Shown piece by piece: positions 1 through 5,150 of a stretch of DNA of 5,150 nucleotides. Below the pieces are notes generated by a model. That model was not told where the DNA came from. It saw only the letters and a list, made by a program, of their open reading frames with translations, and made no database searches. Positions within the stretch are counted from its first letter, which is position 1; every line of letters begins with the position of its first letter. This DNA comes from Lichenicola sp964245345 (GTDB lineage: Bacteria; Pseudomonadota; Alphaproteobacteria; Acetobacterales; Acetobacteraceae), in NCBI GenBank assembly GCA_964245345.1, contig CAXTMS010000237.1, positions 1 through 5,150 of the forward strand. The letters are read 5' to 3'. The translations under genes and the position numbers were made by a program.

Positions 1-1
1 C

Positions 2-412
2 AACTGGCTGGGTGGGCACGGGTGCACCATGCGGCTGTGGGGGGGCCGGTGGTTCGAGCTGCGGGTCGCCGCGGTTTGGGCGTGCCGGGGGTGGGAGCGG
101 GTGGGGCTGGCGAAGTCGATGGACGCCGACGGCAAGGAGGTGGTGCAGGACAACAACTTCACCGTCAACGGCGCCAAGGCGGTGGCCGACGTCGAGATGA
201 GCGTGCCGGAGCTGATGGCGCTGTGCCTGTCGGAAAACGACCGCCGCTTCGCCGGCTACGACCGCCGCCTGCTCCGGCCCACCACCATGCCGAGCCTGGT
301 TCGCTTCGCGCTGCGGGTCATCCGGCTCGGGCAAAGGCTGCGGCGGGTGCGGACGGCAACGCCCCAGACGGTCACGACCCAGGCGGCCACGGCCCGGGCG
401 GTGCCGGCGTGA
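2..412 (+). CDS. Ferritin-like protein, C-terminal part (5' end outside window)
   Basis: Partial gene; the reading frame is open from the first bases, so the start lies upstream and no internal ATG should be taken as the true start. About 136 residues are visible. They align nearly without gaps to the C-terminal part of the next gene: both have an N-W/N-Y pair followed about 45 residues later by DADGKE / NDGKD, then CLSENDRRFAGYDRRLLRP against CYRENARRMSAFDPELMQP, then a hydrophobic helix. This shared C-terminus is the basis for the call; the catalytic helices that would carry the metal ligands are not in the window. The last 20 or so residues are a low-complexity A/T/R tail. The stop codon overlaps the GTG start of the next gene (GTGA), which suggests translational coupling in one operon. 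The precise substrate is unknown. Family membership is inferred only from the neighbouring paralogue. Confidence 0.6.
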   Translation, partial: NWLGGHGCTMRLWGGRWFELRVAAVWACRGWERVGLAKSMDADGKEVVQDNNFTVNGAKAVADVEMSVPELMALCLSENDRRFAGYDRRLLRPTTMPSLVRFALRVIRLGQRLRRVRTATPQTVTTQAATARAVPA

Positions 413-1287
413 GCCGCCGGTCGGACCGGCTCCCGGCCGGCTCGGAGGCGCACAAGGCGCTGTTCTGCCAGCAGTTCATCGACACCCACCAGCACTACGA
501 CCCCGAAACCCTGCCCTGGCCGGAGCTTTCCGAGGCGGAGCTGGCCCGGCTGCGCGGCGTGCCGTTCTGGCAGGAGGTGTATCACACCGAGCGTCGTGCC
601 GGCGCGATCGTGGACGCGTTCACGCCGCAGGTGACGGACCCGGTGGTGCGCGAGGCGGTGGCGCTGCAGGGGCTGGAGGAGCGCCGCCACGCCGACCTGA
701 TCCGGGTGATGATCGAGCGATACGGGATCGACGCGCACGCGCAGCCGATGGAAGCGTTTCCGGCCGACCTCGAGACCGCGTTCATCGATTTCGGCTTCGG
801 CGAGTGCCTCGACGCGTTCCTGGGCTTCGGCGCGTTCAAGACCGCGCGGGAGTCGAAATTCCTGCCCGAAGGCATGTTCGACATCTTTGACGTGCTGATG
901 TTCGAGGAAACGCGGCACATCGTGTTCTTCATCAACTACATGGCCTGGCGCGAGAAGCGGCGCGGCCTGGGGGCCGCGCGTCGCGCCTTCAAGTCCACCC
1001 GCTTCTACGGCCGCGCCGGGCACCGGCTGTTCGGCATGGTCAGGCGCGGGCAGGAGCCGAACGACGGCAAGGACTTCGCCGTCACCCAGGCCAACCTGTT
1101 CCTGGACGGCTTCTCGTTCCGCGGCTTCGTCGAGGACTGCTACCGCGAGAACGCCCGTCGCATGAGCGCCTTCGATCCCGAGCTGATGCAGCCCCGCCTG
1201 CTGCCGGCGATGGCGGACCTTGCGGTCAGGGGGCTGCGCGTTTGGGACCGCGCGCGCCCGCACCTGCGGCGGGCGCCGCGTCCGTGA
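409..1287 (+). CDS. Ferritin-like diiron-carboxylate protein
   Basis: A 292-residue protein of the ferritin-like helical-bundle type. The GTG start at 409 is chosen because it overlaps the upstream stop (GTGA) and the frame before it looks like a shadow of the upstream gene. Diiron ligands can be placed at E61 (YHTERR), E91xxH94 (LEERRH), E132 (GFGECLD) and E167xxH170 (FEETRH): the E, ExxH, E, ExxH pattern of diiron oxidases and oxygenases, with normal spacings of about 30-35 residues between each lone Glu and its ExxH. The N-terminal 50 residues are polar and the C-terminal 90 residues are basic and helical, with no clear signal peptide, so it is probably cytoplasmic or membrane-peripheral. 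Known members of this broad fold oxidise organic substrates with O2 or store iron; which applies here cannot be told from sequence. It lies in tandem with a truncated paralogue upstream and seems co-transcribed with it. Confidence 0.75.
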   Translation: MSRRSDRLPAGSEAHKALFCQQFIDTHQHYDPETLPWPELSEAELARLRGVPFWQEVYHTERRAGAIVDAFTPQVTDPVVREAVALQGLEERRHADLIRVMIERYGIDAHAQPMEAFPADLETAFIDFGFGECLDAFLGFGAFKTARESKFLPEGMFDIFDVLMFEETRHIVFFINYMAWREKRRGLGAARRAFKSTRFYGRAGHRLFGMVRRGQEPNDGKDFAVTQANLFLDGFSFRGFVEDCYRENARRMSAFDPELMQPRLLPAMADLAVRGLRVWDRARPHLRRAPRP

Positions 1288-1319
1288 CCGACCGCGCCGG
1301 CCTTGCCCGGCGGATGCGT

Positions 1320-1337
1320 GAGCGCGGCTCCGCGCTC
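1320..1337 (+). terminator. GC-rich hairpin, possible weak terminator
   Basis: A perfect inverted repeat, GAGCGCG (1320-1326), loop GCTC, CGCGCTC (1331-1337), lies 33 bases after the stop of the ferritin-like gene. A second, weaker CGCCGG/CCGGCG hairpin sits just before it (1295-1312). There is no T-tract after either, so it is not a classical intrinsic terminator. Hairpins without a U-run do occur downstream of genes in high-GC genomes, but palindromes also arise easily by chance at this base composition. Confidence 0.25.
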
Positions 1338-1726
1338 GCCGGCAACGAAACCGCCGTGCCGGTCCAGGCCTGACAGTGCCTCGCCTTCGCGCCCGGAGGA
1401 GGCTCCATGGGCGTGAAGCCGGCCGCGCAGGGGAGCGCCGAGCGCAACCTAGCCTGGTTGTTCGCCGCGTGCGGCGTAGGAAGGTGCTGAACGGGTTCTC
1501 GCCGTGCAGCCGCGTCCGCCGGGGGGCTTCCGAAAGTGGCACGAGTGGGCTGGCTGCCATGCTGCTTGCCGTTGGCCCTCACCTCAAAGGGGTGGCCGAG
1601 GGGGATCGCTCGTTGCCGGCGACGGCTGCGCCGCAGACCGGAGCAGCGGGCTCATCCGCCCTCGCGGTGCTGGACGGGATCGACAGGGTCGTGAGGTCCC
1701 TGCACCTTTCTGTCCGGTGCTGCTGA
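1338..1726. other. Stretch with no recognisable gene
   Basis: Several overlapping open frames exist on both strands, as expected at this G+C content, but none gives a protein I recognise and no frame has both a good start and a recognisable family. The plus-strand frame ending with TGA at 1724-1726 has coding-like third-position G/C over its last 180 bases (residues such as VLDGIDRVVRSLHL), so it may be the eroded remnant of a gene. A ribosome-binding-site-like GGAGGAGG (1395-1402) precedes an ATG at 1407 that opens only a 27-codon frame ending at 1490. Confidence 0.4.
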
Positions 1727-1924
1727 CGTCGCGAGGCGGGACGGATCGAGTGGGGCGCACGCTCGACGGCGCAGAACCGGACGCTTCGGATCATGCTGAC
1801 CATCTCGCCGGACGGCCACATCCTCAGCCGGGTCGACACCCTCTGCTCGACCGGAGCATCGGCATCGGCGTTGCCTCCTACGAAGGGCACCTGTTGGGTT
1901 GGGCGAACCAGCTCCTGAACACCC
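1727..1924 (+). pseudogene. Possible frameshifted coding stretch running into the gap
   Basis: Two adjacent frames look coding in succession. The frame beginning after the TGA at 1724-1726 reads through RTLRIMLTISPDGHILSRVD with G or C at almost every third position. From about 1837 the next frame takes over with PLLDRSIGIGVASYEG and then GHLLGWANQLLNT, again with strong third-position G/C, up to the gap. The simplest reading is one gene with a single-base indel around 1835-1845, either a real lesion or a low-quality contig end. The first usable start in the upstream frame is the ATG at 1793, without a clear Shine-Dalgarno. I do not recognise the protein; the 3' part is lost in the gap. Confidence 0.3.
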
Positions 1925-2024
1925 NNNNNNNNNNNNNNNNNNNNNNNNNNNNNNNNNNNNNNNNNNNNNNNNNNNNNNNNNNNNNNNNNNNNNNNNNNNN
2001 NNNNNNNNNNNNNNNNNNNNNNNN
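1925..2024. other. Assembly gap (100 N)
   Basis: Exactly 100 consecutive N characters, the conventional placeholder for a scaffold gap of unknown length. The true distance, and even the adjacency of the left and right parts of the window, rests on read-pair or reference scaffolding. Any gene drawn across it is unsupported. Confidence 0.98.
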
Positions 2025-2026
2025 CG

Positions 2027-2161
2027 GCCGGGCTGAACGGCTTCTCCCGGGTCGGGTGGGGCAGGAAGGGAGGCGGTCGCCTGGCCAAGCGCAAGCACAG
2101 CCGGCAACGGCACGCGATCAGGCGCCGTGACCGGAAGGGCCTGGCGATCGCGGTTGTCGGC
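2027..2161 (+). other. Probable 5' extension of the SCO frame up to the gap
   Basis: The SCO reading frame continues upstream without a stop to the gap edge. It encodes a very basic stretch (KRKHSRQRHAIRRRDRKG) followed by the first half of the membrane segment, LAIAVVG. Third codon positions are mostly G or C, so it looks translated. It contains no usual start codon. It could be the real N-terminus starting inside the gap, the tail of an upstream gene fused by an indel, or coincidental open sequence. Confidence 0.4.
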
Positions 2162-2713
2162 GTGCTCGTCCTGCTGGCGTGCTCGGGCGCGTACCGGGCG
2201 ATGCTGGGGCCGTCGCCGGGGATCGGCGGGCCCTTCACGCTTGCCGACGGCAGTGGACGGGTGCGCAGCGACAAGAGCTTCCGCGGCCGCTACATGCTGA
2301 TCTTCTTCGGCTACACCGGCTGCACCGACATCTGCCCGCAGACCCTGACCGAGATGTCGGAAGCGCTCGACCAGCTGGACCCGGACGCCACCCGGATCCA
2401 GCCGATCTTCATCACCGTCGATCCGGCCCACGACACCCCCGACCGCCTGCGCCGCTACACCGGCGCGTTCTCGCCGCACCTGATCGGCTTGACCGGAACC
2501 CCCGACCAGCTCGACAACGTCGAGCGCCGCTTCCACGTGGTGGTCGGGACGCAGGCCGTCGGCGGTCGTACGGAGGTGGATCACAGCGCGGTGATCTTTC
2601 TGCTCGGGCCGGATGGCGACTTCCTGGCGCCGATCCCGGCGGATGCGAACCGGATGGCGATGCAGGAGGCGCTGCGCCGCTACGTGCCCTTTTCGCCTAC
2701 CAGCCGCAGCTGA
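2162..2713 (+). CDS. SCO family protein (Sco1/SenC/PrrC, copper chaperone-like)
   Basis: Thioredoxin-fold protein of the Sco1/SenC family, which delivers copper to or reduces thiols of the CuA site of cytochrome c oxidase on the periplasmic side of the inner membrane. Counting from the GTG at 2162 (183 residues), the metal/thiol motif is C54-TDI-C58 in FFGYTGCTDICP, with the partner histidine H141 in VDHSAVIFLLGPDG. The family segment ITVDPAHDTP and the GLTGTP motif are also present, so all three copper ligands are intact. The N-terminus is doubtful. The hydrophobic stretch ending in a lipobox-like LLAC (C7) begins upstream of the GTG, with RRRDRKG before it giving the positive n-region. That frame is open back to the gap without ATG, GTG or TTG. 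The real start is therefore either in the gap or hidden by an indel. No cytochrome oxidase genes are visible nearby. Confidence 0.9.
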   Translation: MLVLLACSGAYRAMLGPSPGIGGPFTLADGSGRVRSDKSFRGRYMLIFFGYTGCTDICPQTLTEMSEALDQLDPDATRIQPIFITVDPAHDTPDRLRRYTGAFSPHLIGLTGTPDQLDNVERRFHVVVGTQAVGGRTEVDHSAVIFLLGPDGDFLAPIPADANRMAMQEALRRYVPFSPTSRS

Positions 2714-2884
2714 CCCGGCCGACGCCGGCGGGACCGTGTTCAGGCCGTGATCCGGTCCACCGCCGTGCGGAAGCTCCGTCCGTTGTCGGCTGAGCCGGCG
2801 ATGATGCGCGAGCGGGTCGGCCGGATCGCCCGGCTGCGGCCGTGTCGACGTGTTCCGCGGGCAGGATCCGGGGCGGAGGCCGGG
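2714..2884. other. Non-coding stretch between SCO gene and transposase relic
   Basis: No intact gene. Directly after the SCO stop is a small CCGGC/GCCGG inverted repeat (2715-2728) without a T-tract. On the minus strand a short open frame with coding-like third positions ends at a stop at 2740-2742 (ending RTAVDRITA). It has no start of its own and may be read-through sequence downstream of the decayed transposase. I could not identify a 38-base Tn3-type terminal inverted repeat here. Confidence 0.4.
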
Positions 2885-3111
2885 CGTATTGATGTGGTCG
2901 AAGCCTTCGACAGGGAGGTGGTCCACGCCGCGTCCAGGGGGGATCACGTTCCAGGACACGATGAGGTTCACCGCCGGGCCAAGTGTCCCGAGCTGGTTCT
3001 CGCGGTCGCGCTGCTGCAGTTCGTCGCCTTTGCCGTGAAACATGATGCGGGCGGGCTGGTGACGACCTCGCCATGGTTGAGCTGCACCAGGATGCGCCGC
3101 CGGTAACAGAT
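2885..3111 (-). pseudogene. Tn3-family transposase fragment, degenerate C-terminal end
   Basis: Read on the minus strand from 3111 downwards, the translated pieces follow the conserved C-terminal block of Tn3-family TnpA. They are YRRRILVQLNHGE (about 3105-3067), then after a frame change between 3069 and 3049 RIMFHGKGDELQQRDREN, QLGTLGPAVNLIVSWN, and finally VDHLPVEGFDHIN. The family normally reads RRxLxxLNxGE, then FHGKRGELRQRYREGQEDQLGALGLVxNxIVLWNT, then LRAEGF followed some 15 residues later by HINxLGRY. So this copy has at least one frameshift, a lost residue pair in the REGQEDQLG block, a second frame disturbance at a run of six C (LDAA is readable in another frame), and a deletion joining EGFD to HIN. 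The catalytic DDE core is absent. It is a non-functional relic marking past transposon insertion beside the T6SS cassette. Confidence 0.7.
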
Positions 3112-3129
3112 GCGGCATCGGGGTTGCCG

Positions 3130-3138
3130 TGCTAGTCT
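3130..3138 (+). promoter_or_regulatory. Candidate extended -10 promoter element upstream of the T6SS cassette
   Basis: TGC followed by TAGTCT (3130-3138) resembles an extended -10 (TGnTAnnnT). It lies about 85 bases before the adaptor gene, in the only clear non-coding space before the operon. No convincing -35 is seen 17 bases upstream. Tentative; single short motifs of this kind are common by chance. Confidence 0.2.
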
Positions 3139-3222
3139 CTCCGCAACGAACGACGCGGCATGGGGGCTGGCCGGCTCGGATGATCACCACCTCGTCACGG
3201 CCTGGCTGGAGGCTCGGGTCTC

Positions 3223-4140
3223 GTGGATAGCCAGGCGCGTGCCCAGGGCCTGGCCGAAATCCTCATCTCCGGCCCGGATCCCCGCCCGGATTGCCGCCAC
3301 GTGGTCGTCGACGGAGCCCGCTTCGACGACGCATCCGCCATTCTCGGTCGTGCCGGCATCCCGGCGCGCTCCTTGTTCCTTGACGTGGGCGACCGGACCC
3401 GCAACGAGGCCGGCCCGTTCCTCGCGCGTCTCGACCCGGCGGCGCTGCCCCGGCTCCTCGCCATCCCGGGCATCGCCGCCGCCTGCGTGTTCTGGCTCGG
3501 CCCGATCGAGGAGGGGGTGCTGTTCCAGCATCTGCGTGGCCTCAACCTGATCGAGCTGCCGCGCACCGACACCTCGGAAGACATCATCCGGCCGGCGACC
3601 GAGACGGTGCTGTTCCGGCACTGGGACCCGTCGGTCATGGCCATGACCTTTCGGGTGCTCGAACCCGGGCAGCGTGCCCGGGTGATGGGGCCGGCAACGG
3701 GCATGGTGCTCAGCGACGACGACGGCAAGGCTCACATGGGCACCCGCCAGGCCGGCTGGCCGGAGCCGGCGCGCGGCCGTTTGCGGCTGTCCGCGCAACA
3801 GCTGGCCGCCATGGACGACGCGGTGGTCCGGCGCTCGCACCGCGCCATCGCCGGCTTTCTGCGTTCGTCCGCACCCGAGCAGACGCGGGCGATGGATGAT
3901 GCGGAGCTGGGCCGCTTCGTGCGGCACGCGGAAGCGGACGGGCGTAGTCTGGGCCTTTCCCGGGAACGGGCGCTGGGCCAGTTCTGCTATGTCAGCCTGG
4001 TCGGGAAGGGCCAGGTCGAGCGGCTGCCGGAGACGAGGCGCTTCCTGATGCACGGTCCCGGACGCGCGGACGAGCGCATGGACCAGCTGATGCGCGCCAT
4101 GGCCGTGGAGGCCGGACGGCGCACCGGTGCGGTGGCATGA
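3223..4140 (+). CDS. DUF4123 domain protein, T6SS effector adaptor/chaperone (Tap-like)
   Basis: A 305-residue cytoplasmic protein of the DUF4123 (Tap/TEC) family, whose members bind a specific effector and load it onto the VgrG spike of the type VI secretion system. Visible family features are an N-terminal HVVVDGARF strand (residues 26-34, the usual 'Y-A-L-I-D-G-A' position), a central region with VFWLGPIEEG (89-98), the hallmark FRHWDPSVM (131-139, equivalent to FRFYDPRVL), then EPGQRARVMGP. These are followed by a helical C-terminal part with the AELGRFVRHAEADGRSLGLSRERALGQF block typical of these adaptors. Length is normal. The GTG start at 3223 is the only start after the in-frame stop at 3181-3183 and has GGAGG (3208-3212) ten bases upstream. 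The stop overlaps the effector start (ATGA), so the two are translationally coupled, fitting a dedicated chaperone-cargo pair. No vgrG gene precedes it. Confidence 0.85.
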   Translation: MDSQARAQGLAEILISGPDPRPDCRHVVVDGARFDDASAILGRAGIPARSLFLDVGDRTRNEAGPFLARLDPAALPRLLAIPGIAAACVFWLGPIEEGVLFQHLRGLNLIELPRTDTSEDIIRPATETVLFRHWDPSVMAMTFRVLEPGQRARVMGPATGMVLSDDDGKAHMGTRQAGWPEPARGRLRLSAQQLAAMDDAVVRRSHRAIAGFLRSSAPEQTRAMDDAELGRFVRHAEADGRSLGLSRERALGQFCYVSLVGKGQVERLPETRRFLMHGPGRADERMDQLMRAMAVEAGRRTGAVA

Positions 4141-4847
4141 GCGGCGCCGTCGCCGCCGGGCTTGCCGGCGTCCAGTTCATCCCCGGCCTCGACGTCATCG
4201 TCGACGTGGGCCTGGTTGTCGCGGCGGTCGGCCTGGGCGCGTATGCGCTGTCCAAGGCCTACAGCAACTCGCAGTCGCAGCTGAAGGACTCGCCGCAGGT
4301 CGAGGCCTGCGCCGATTGCGGCGACGGGCCCGACTGCTTCGAGCCGCCCGACCGCAACGATCCCAAGAAGCTCGCGGAGTTCCGCCGGCAGCTGAAGGGG
4401 CAGCAGGACGGCATCAACAAGCTGTCGCCCGACGAGGTGATCAAGAACATCGACAGCTACGCCAAGAACGGCCGCGCTGCCTATCCCGGGGAGGCCGCGA
4501 GCCGCCGTGCGTTCCGTAGCACGCAATGGAACAAGGCCTACAACAAGGCGCTCGACCAGTACAGCGAGGACCCCAACACCGCGGCGGATGCCGACAACTT
4601 GGCGGGACAGGCAGCCGACAACGCGCTGTCCGGCAAGGCGGCGCTGCACAACCCGGACATGGTAGCAGGCGGTAACCCAGCTGCCACGGATCTCGGGGAT
4701 GCCGGCGTGAACTCATCCATGGGTTCGCAGTGGGCCAAGACCCGGTCAGGCAGCACGCTGTCGCGTGCCCAGCAGCTGCGCAAAGCGGCGGAAAAGGCCA
4801 AGAAGGCTGGCAAGACCAAAATGGATGTCAACCTCAACGAGTGCTAG
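4137..4847 (+). CDS. T6SS DNase effector, polymorphic toxin type 15 (Ntox15), Tde1-like
   Basis: A 236-residue effector. Residues 1-42 are hydrophobic and small-residue-rich (GAVAAGLAG, then VVAAVGLGAYAL), with G3/A7/G11 spacing like a glycine zipper; in Agrobacterium Tde1 such an N-terminal zipper is reported to help the toxin cross the target's inner membrane. Residues 58-67 hold a CxxC...C cluster (CADCGDGPDC). From about residue 80 comes the toxin domain: RRQLKGQQDGINKLSPDE, the WNKAYNKALDQ helix, then ALHNPDMVAGGNP with the H171xxD174 catalytic motif of Ntox15, and DAGVNSSMGSQW (189-199). Ntox15 proteins such as Tde1 are Mg-dependent DNases that need this HxxD. The protein ends in a lysine-rich helix and a terminal Cys. 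It is richer in Lys and Asn than its neighbours, in keeping with a mobile toxin gene. It overlaps the adaptor gene by four bases, and the immunity gene starts nine bases after its stop. Confidence 0.85.
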   Translation: MSGAVAAGLAGVQFIPGLDVIVDVGLVVAAVGLGAYALSKAYSNSQSQLKDSPQVEACADCGDGPDCFEPPDRNDPKKLAEFRRQLKGQQDGINKLSPDEVIKNIDSYAKNGRAAYPGEAASRRAFRSTQWNKAYNKALDQYSEDPNTAADADNLAGQAADNALSGKAALHNPDMVAGGNPAATDLGDAGVNSSMGSQWAKTRSGSTLSRAQQLRKAAEKAKKAGKTKMDVNLNEC

Positions 4848-4855
4848 GCAGCGCC

Positions 4856-5150
4856 ATGACAAGCATGTTCACCACCCTGGTCGGCAGGTATGGCCCCCCG
4901 GCGAACGCGGTGCCAATGGCACCCGGCGATCTGGATGCGCTGGCGGGACGGCTGCCGCCGGAGCTGCTCGCATTCTGGCGCGAGTATGGGTTGGGCACGT
5001 GGCTGGACGGCAAGTTCCAGTTCTGCCGGCCGGCCGATTACGCGGAGCTGGTCGAGCAGATCTTCGCAGGCGATCCGGATCTCCACCCGTCTGCCACACA
5101 CATGGTCGGCTTTTCCGCCCTGGGCCAGTTGCTGTTGTGGAGCGAGCAGC
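4856..5150 (+). CDS. T6SS immunity protein, GAD-like/DUF1851 (Tdi1-like), 3' end outside window
   Basis: The first 98 residues of an immunity protein; the frame is open to the window end. The start ATG at 4856 has AGG (4846-4848, overlapping the effector stop codon) seven bases upstream; the ATG at 4865 is an alternative giving a protein three residues shorter. The visible part matches the GAD-like domain: LPPELLAFWREYGLGTWLDGK (residues 33-53), FQFCRPADYAELVEQIF (54-70), and after that HMVGFSALGQLLLW (82-95), the beginning of the second half that is usually DUF1851. Tdi1, the cognate immunity protein of the DNase Tde1, has this GAD-like plus DUF1851 architecture. By position directly behind the toxin it should bind and neutralise the Ntox15 DNase in the producer's cytoplasm. 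No signal peptide, as expected for protection against a cytoplasmic DNase. Confidence 0.85.
   Translation, partial: MTSMFTTLVGRYGPPANAVPMAPGDLDALAGRLPPELLAFWREYGLGTWLDGKFQFCRPADYAELVEQIFAGDPDLHPSATHMVGFSALGQLLLWSEQ

Noticed and set aside
22..408. Upstream extension of the ferritin-like gene to an ATG at 22
   Set aside because: The sequence before 409 in this frame is low-complexity G/R-rich text, while the other frame reads as a homologue of the downstream gene's C-terminus; the GTG at 409 overlapping the upstream stop fits much better.
256..1560. Long minus-strand open frame opposite the ferritin-like gene
   Set aside because: Typical antisense shadow in high-GC DNA; the plus strand carries the diiron motifs and no family is recognised on the minus strand.
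2715..2728. CCGGC/GCCGG hairpin after the SCO gene as a terminator
   Set aside because: Only a five-base stem and no T-tract; expected by chance at this base composition.
2747..3106. Plus-strand open frame over the transposase relic
   Set aside because: The recognisable protein text is on the opposite strand; this frame has no family features.
1652..3190. Very long minus-strand open frame spanning the gap
   Set aside because: It crosses 100 N and the whole SCO gene, and reads as antisense of a clear family; only its first part coincides with pieces of the decayed Tn3 transposase.
3184..4053. Long minus-strand open frame opposite the DUF4123 gene
   Set aside because: Antisense shadow; the plus-strand frame has the family motifs, a good ribosome-binding site and an operon overlap.
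1..5150. CRISPR array, tRNA/rRNA genes, riboswitches or direct-repeat att sites
   Set aside because: Read for these and saw no regularly spaced repeats, cloverleaf-like sequence or long direct repeats.

Overview
The window is very G+C-rich DNA, and its coding frames carry G or C at almost every third codon position. Together with a type VI secretion (T6SS) effector cassette, a Sco-type copper/thiol protein and a Tn3-family transposase relic, this points to a Gram-negative, high-GC proteobacterium. A Xanthomonadaceae-like (Lysobacter/Luteimonas-type) source is a guess from general style, not something the sequence proves. The window contains a 100-N scaffold gap (1925-2024), so gene order across it is only as good as the scaffolding.

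Left part (1-1287): two tandem, same-strand genes overlapping by GTGA at 409-412. The second (409-1287) is a complete ferritin-like protein with a full diiron ligand pattern (E, ExxH, E, ExxH). The first is only the C-terminal third of a protein, but it aligns with the C-terminal third of the second, so the pair appears to be tandem paralogues. From 1288 to the gap there is no convincing intact gene: a GC-rich hairpin, a tiny ORF with a strong ribosome-binding site, and a probable broken coding stretch running into the gap.

Middle part (2025-3222): just right of the gap is a SCO/PrrC-family thioredoxin-fold lipoprotein-like gene, whose N-terminus is uncertain because its frame stays open into the gap. 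It is followed by about 500 bases without an intact gene, which hold a frameshifted, internally deleted C-terminal fragment of a Tn3-family transposase on the minus strand.

Right part (3223-5150): a compact operon of three genes. These are a DUF4123 T6SS adaptor/chaperone (Tap-like), a 236-residue effector with a C-terminal polymorphic toxin type 15 (Ntox15, HxxD) nuclease domain, and the start of a GAD-like/DUF1851 immunity protein of the Tdi1 type, cut by the window end. This is the tap-tde-tdi order known from Agrobacterium tumefaciens, but the VgrG gene that normally precedes it is absent here and the transposase relic sits in that place. The inferred logic is that the adaptor loads the toxin onto a VgrG spike encoded elsewhere, the toxin degrades DNA in a rival cell, and the immunity protein protects the producer and its kin.
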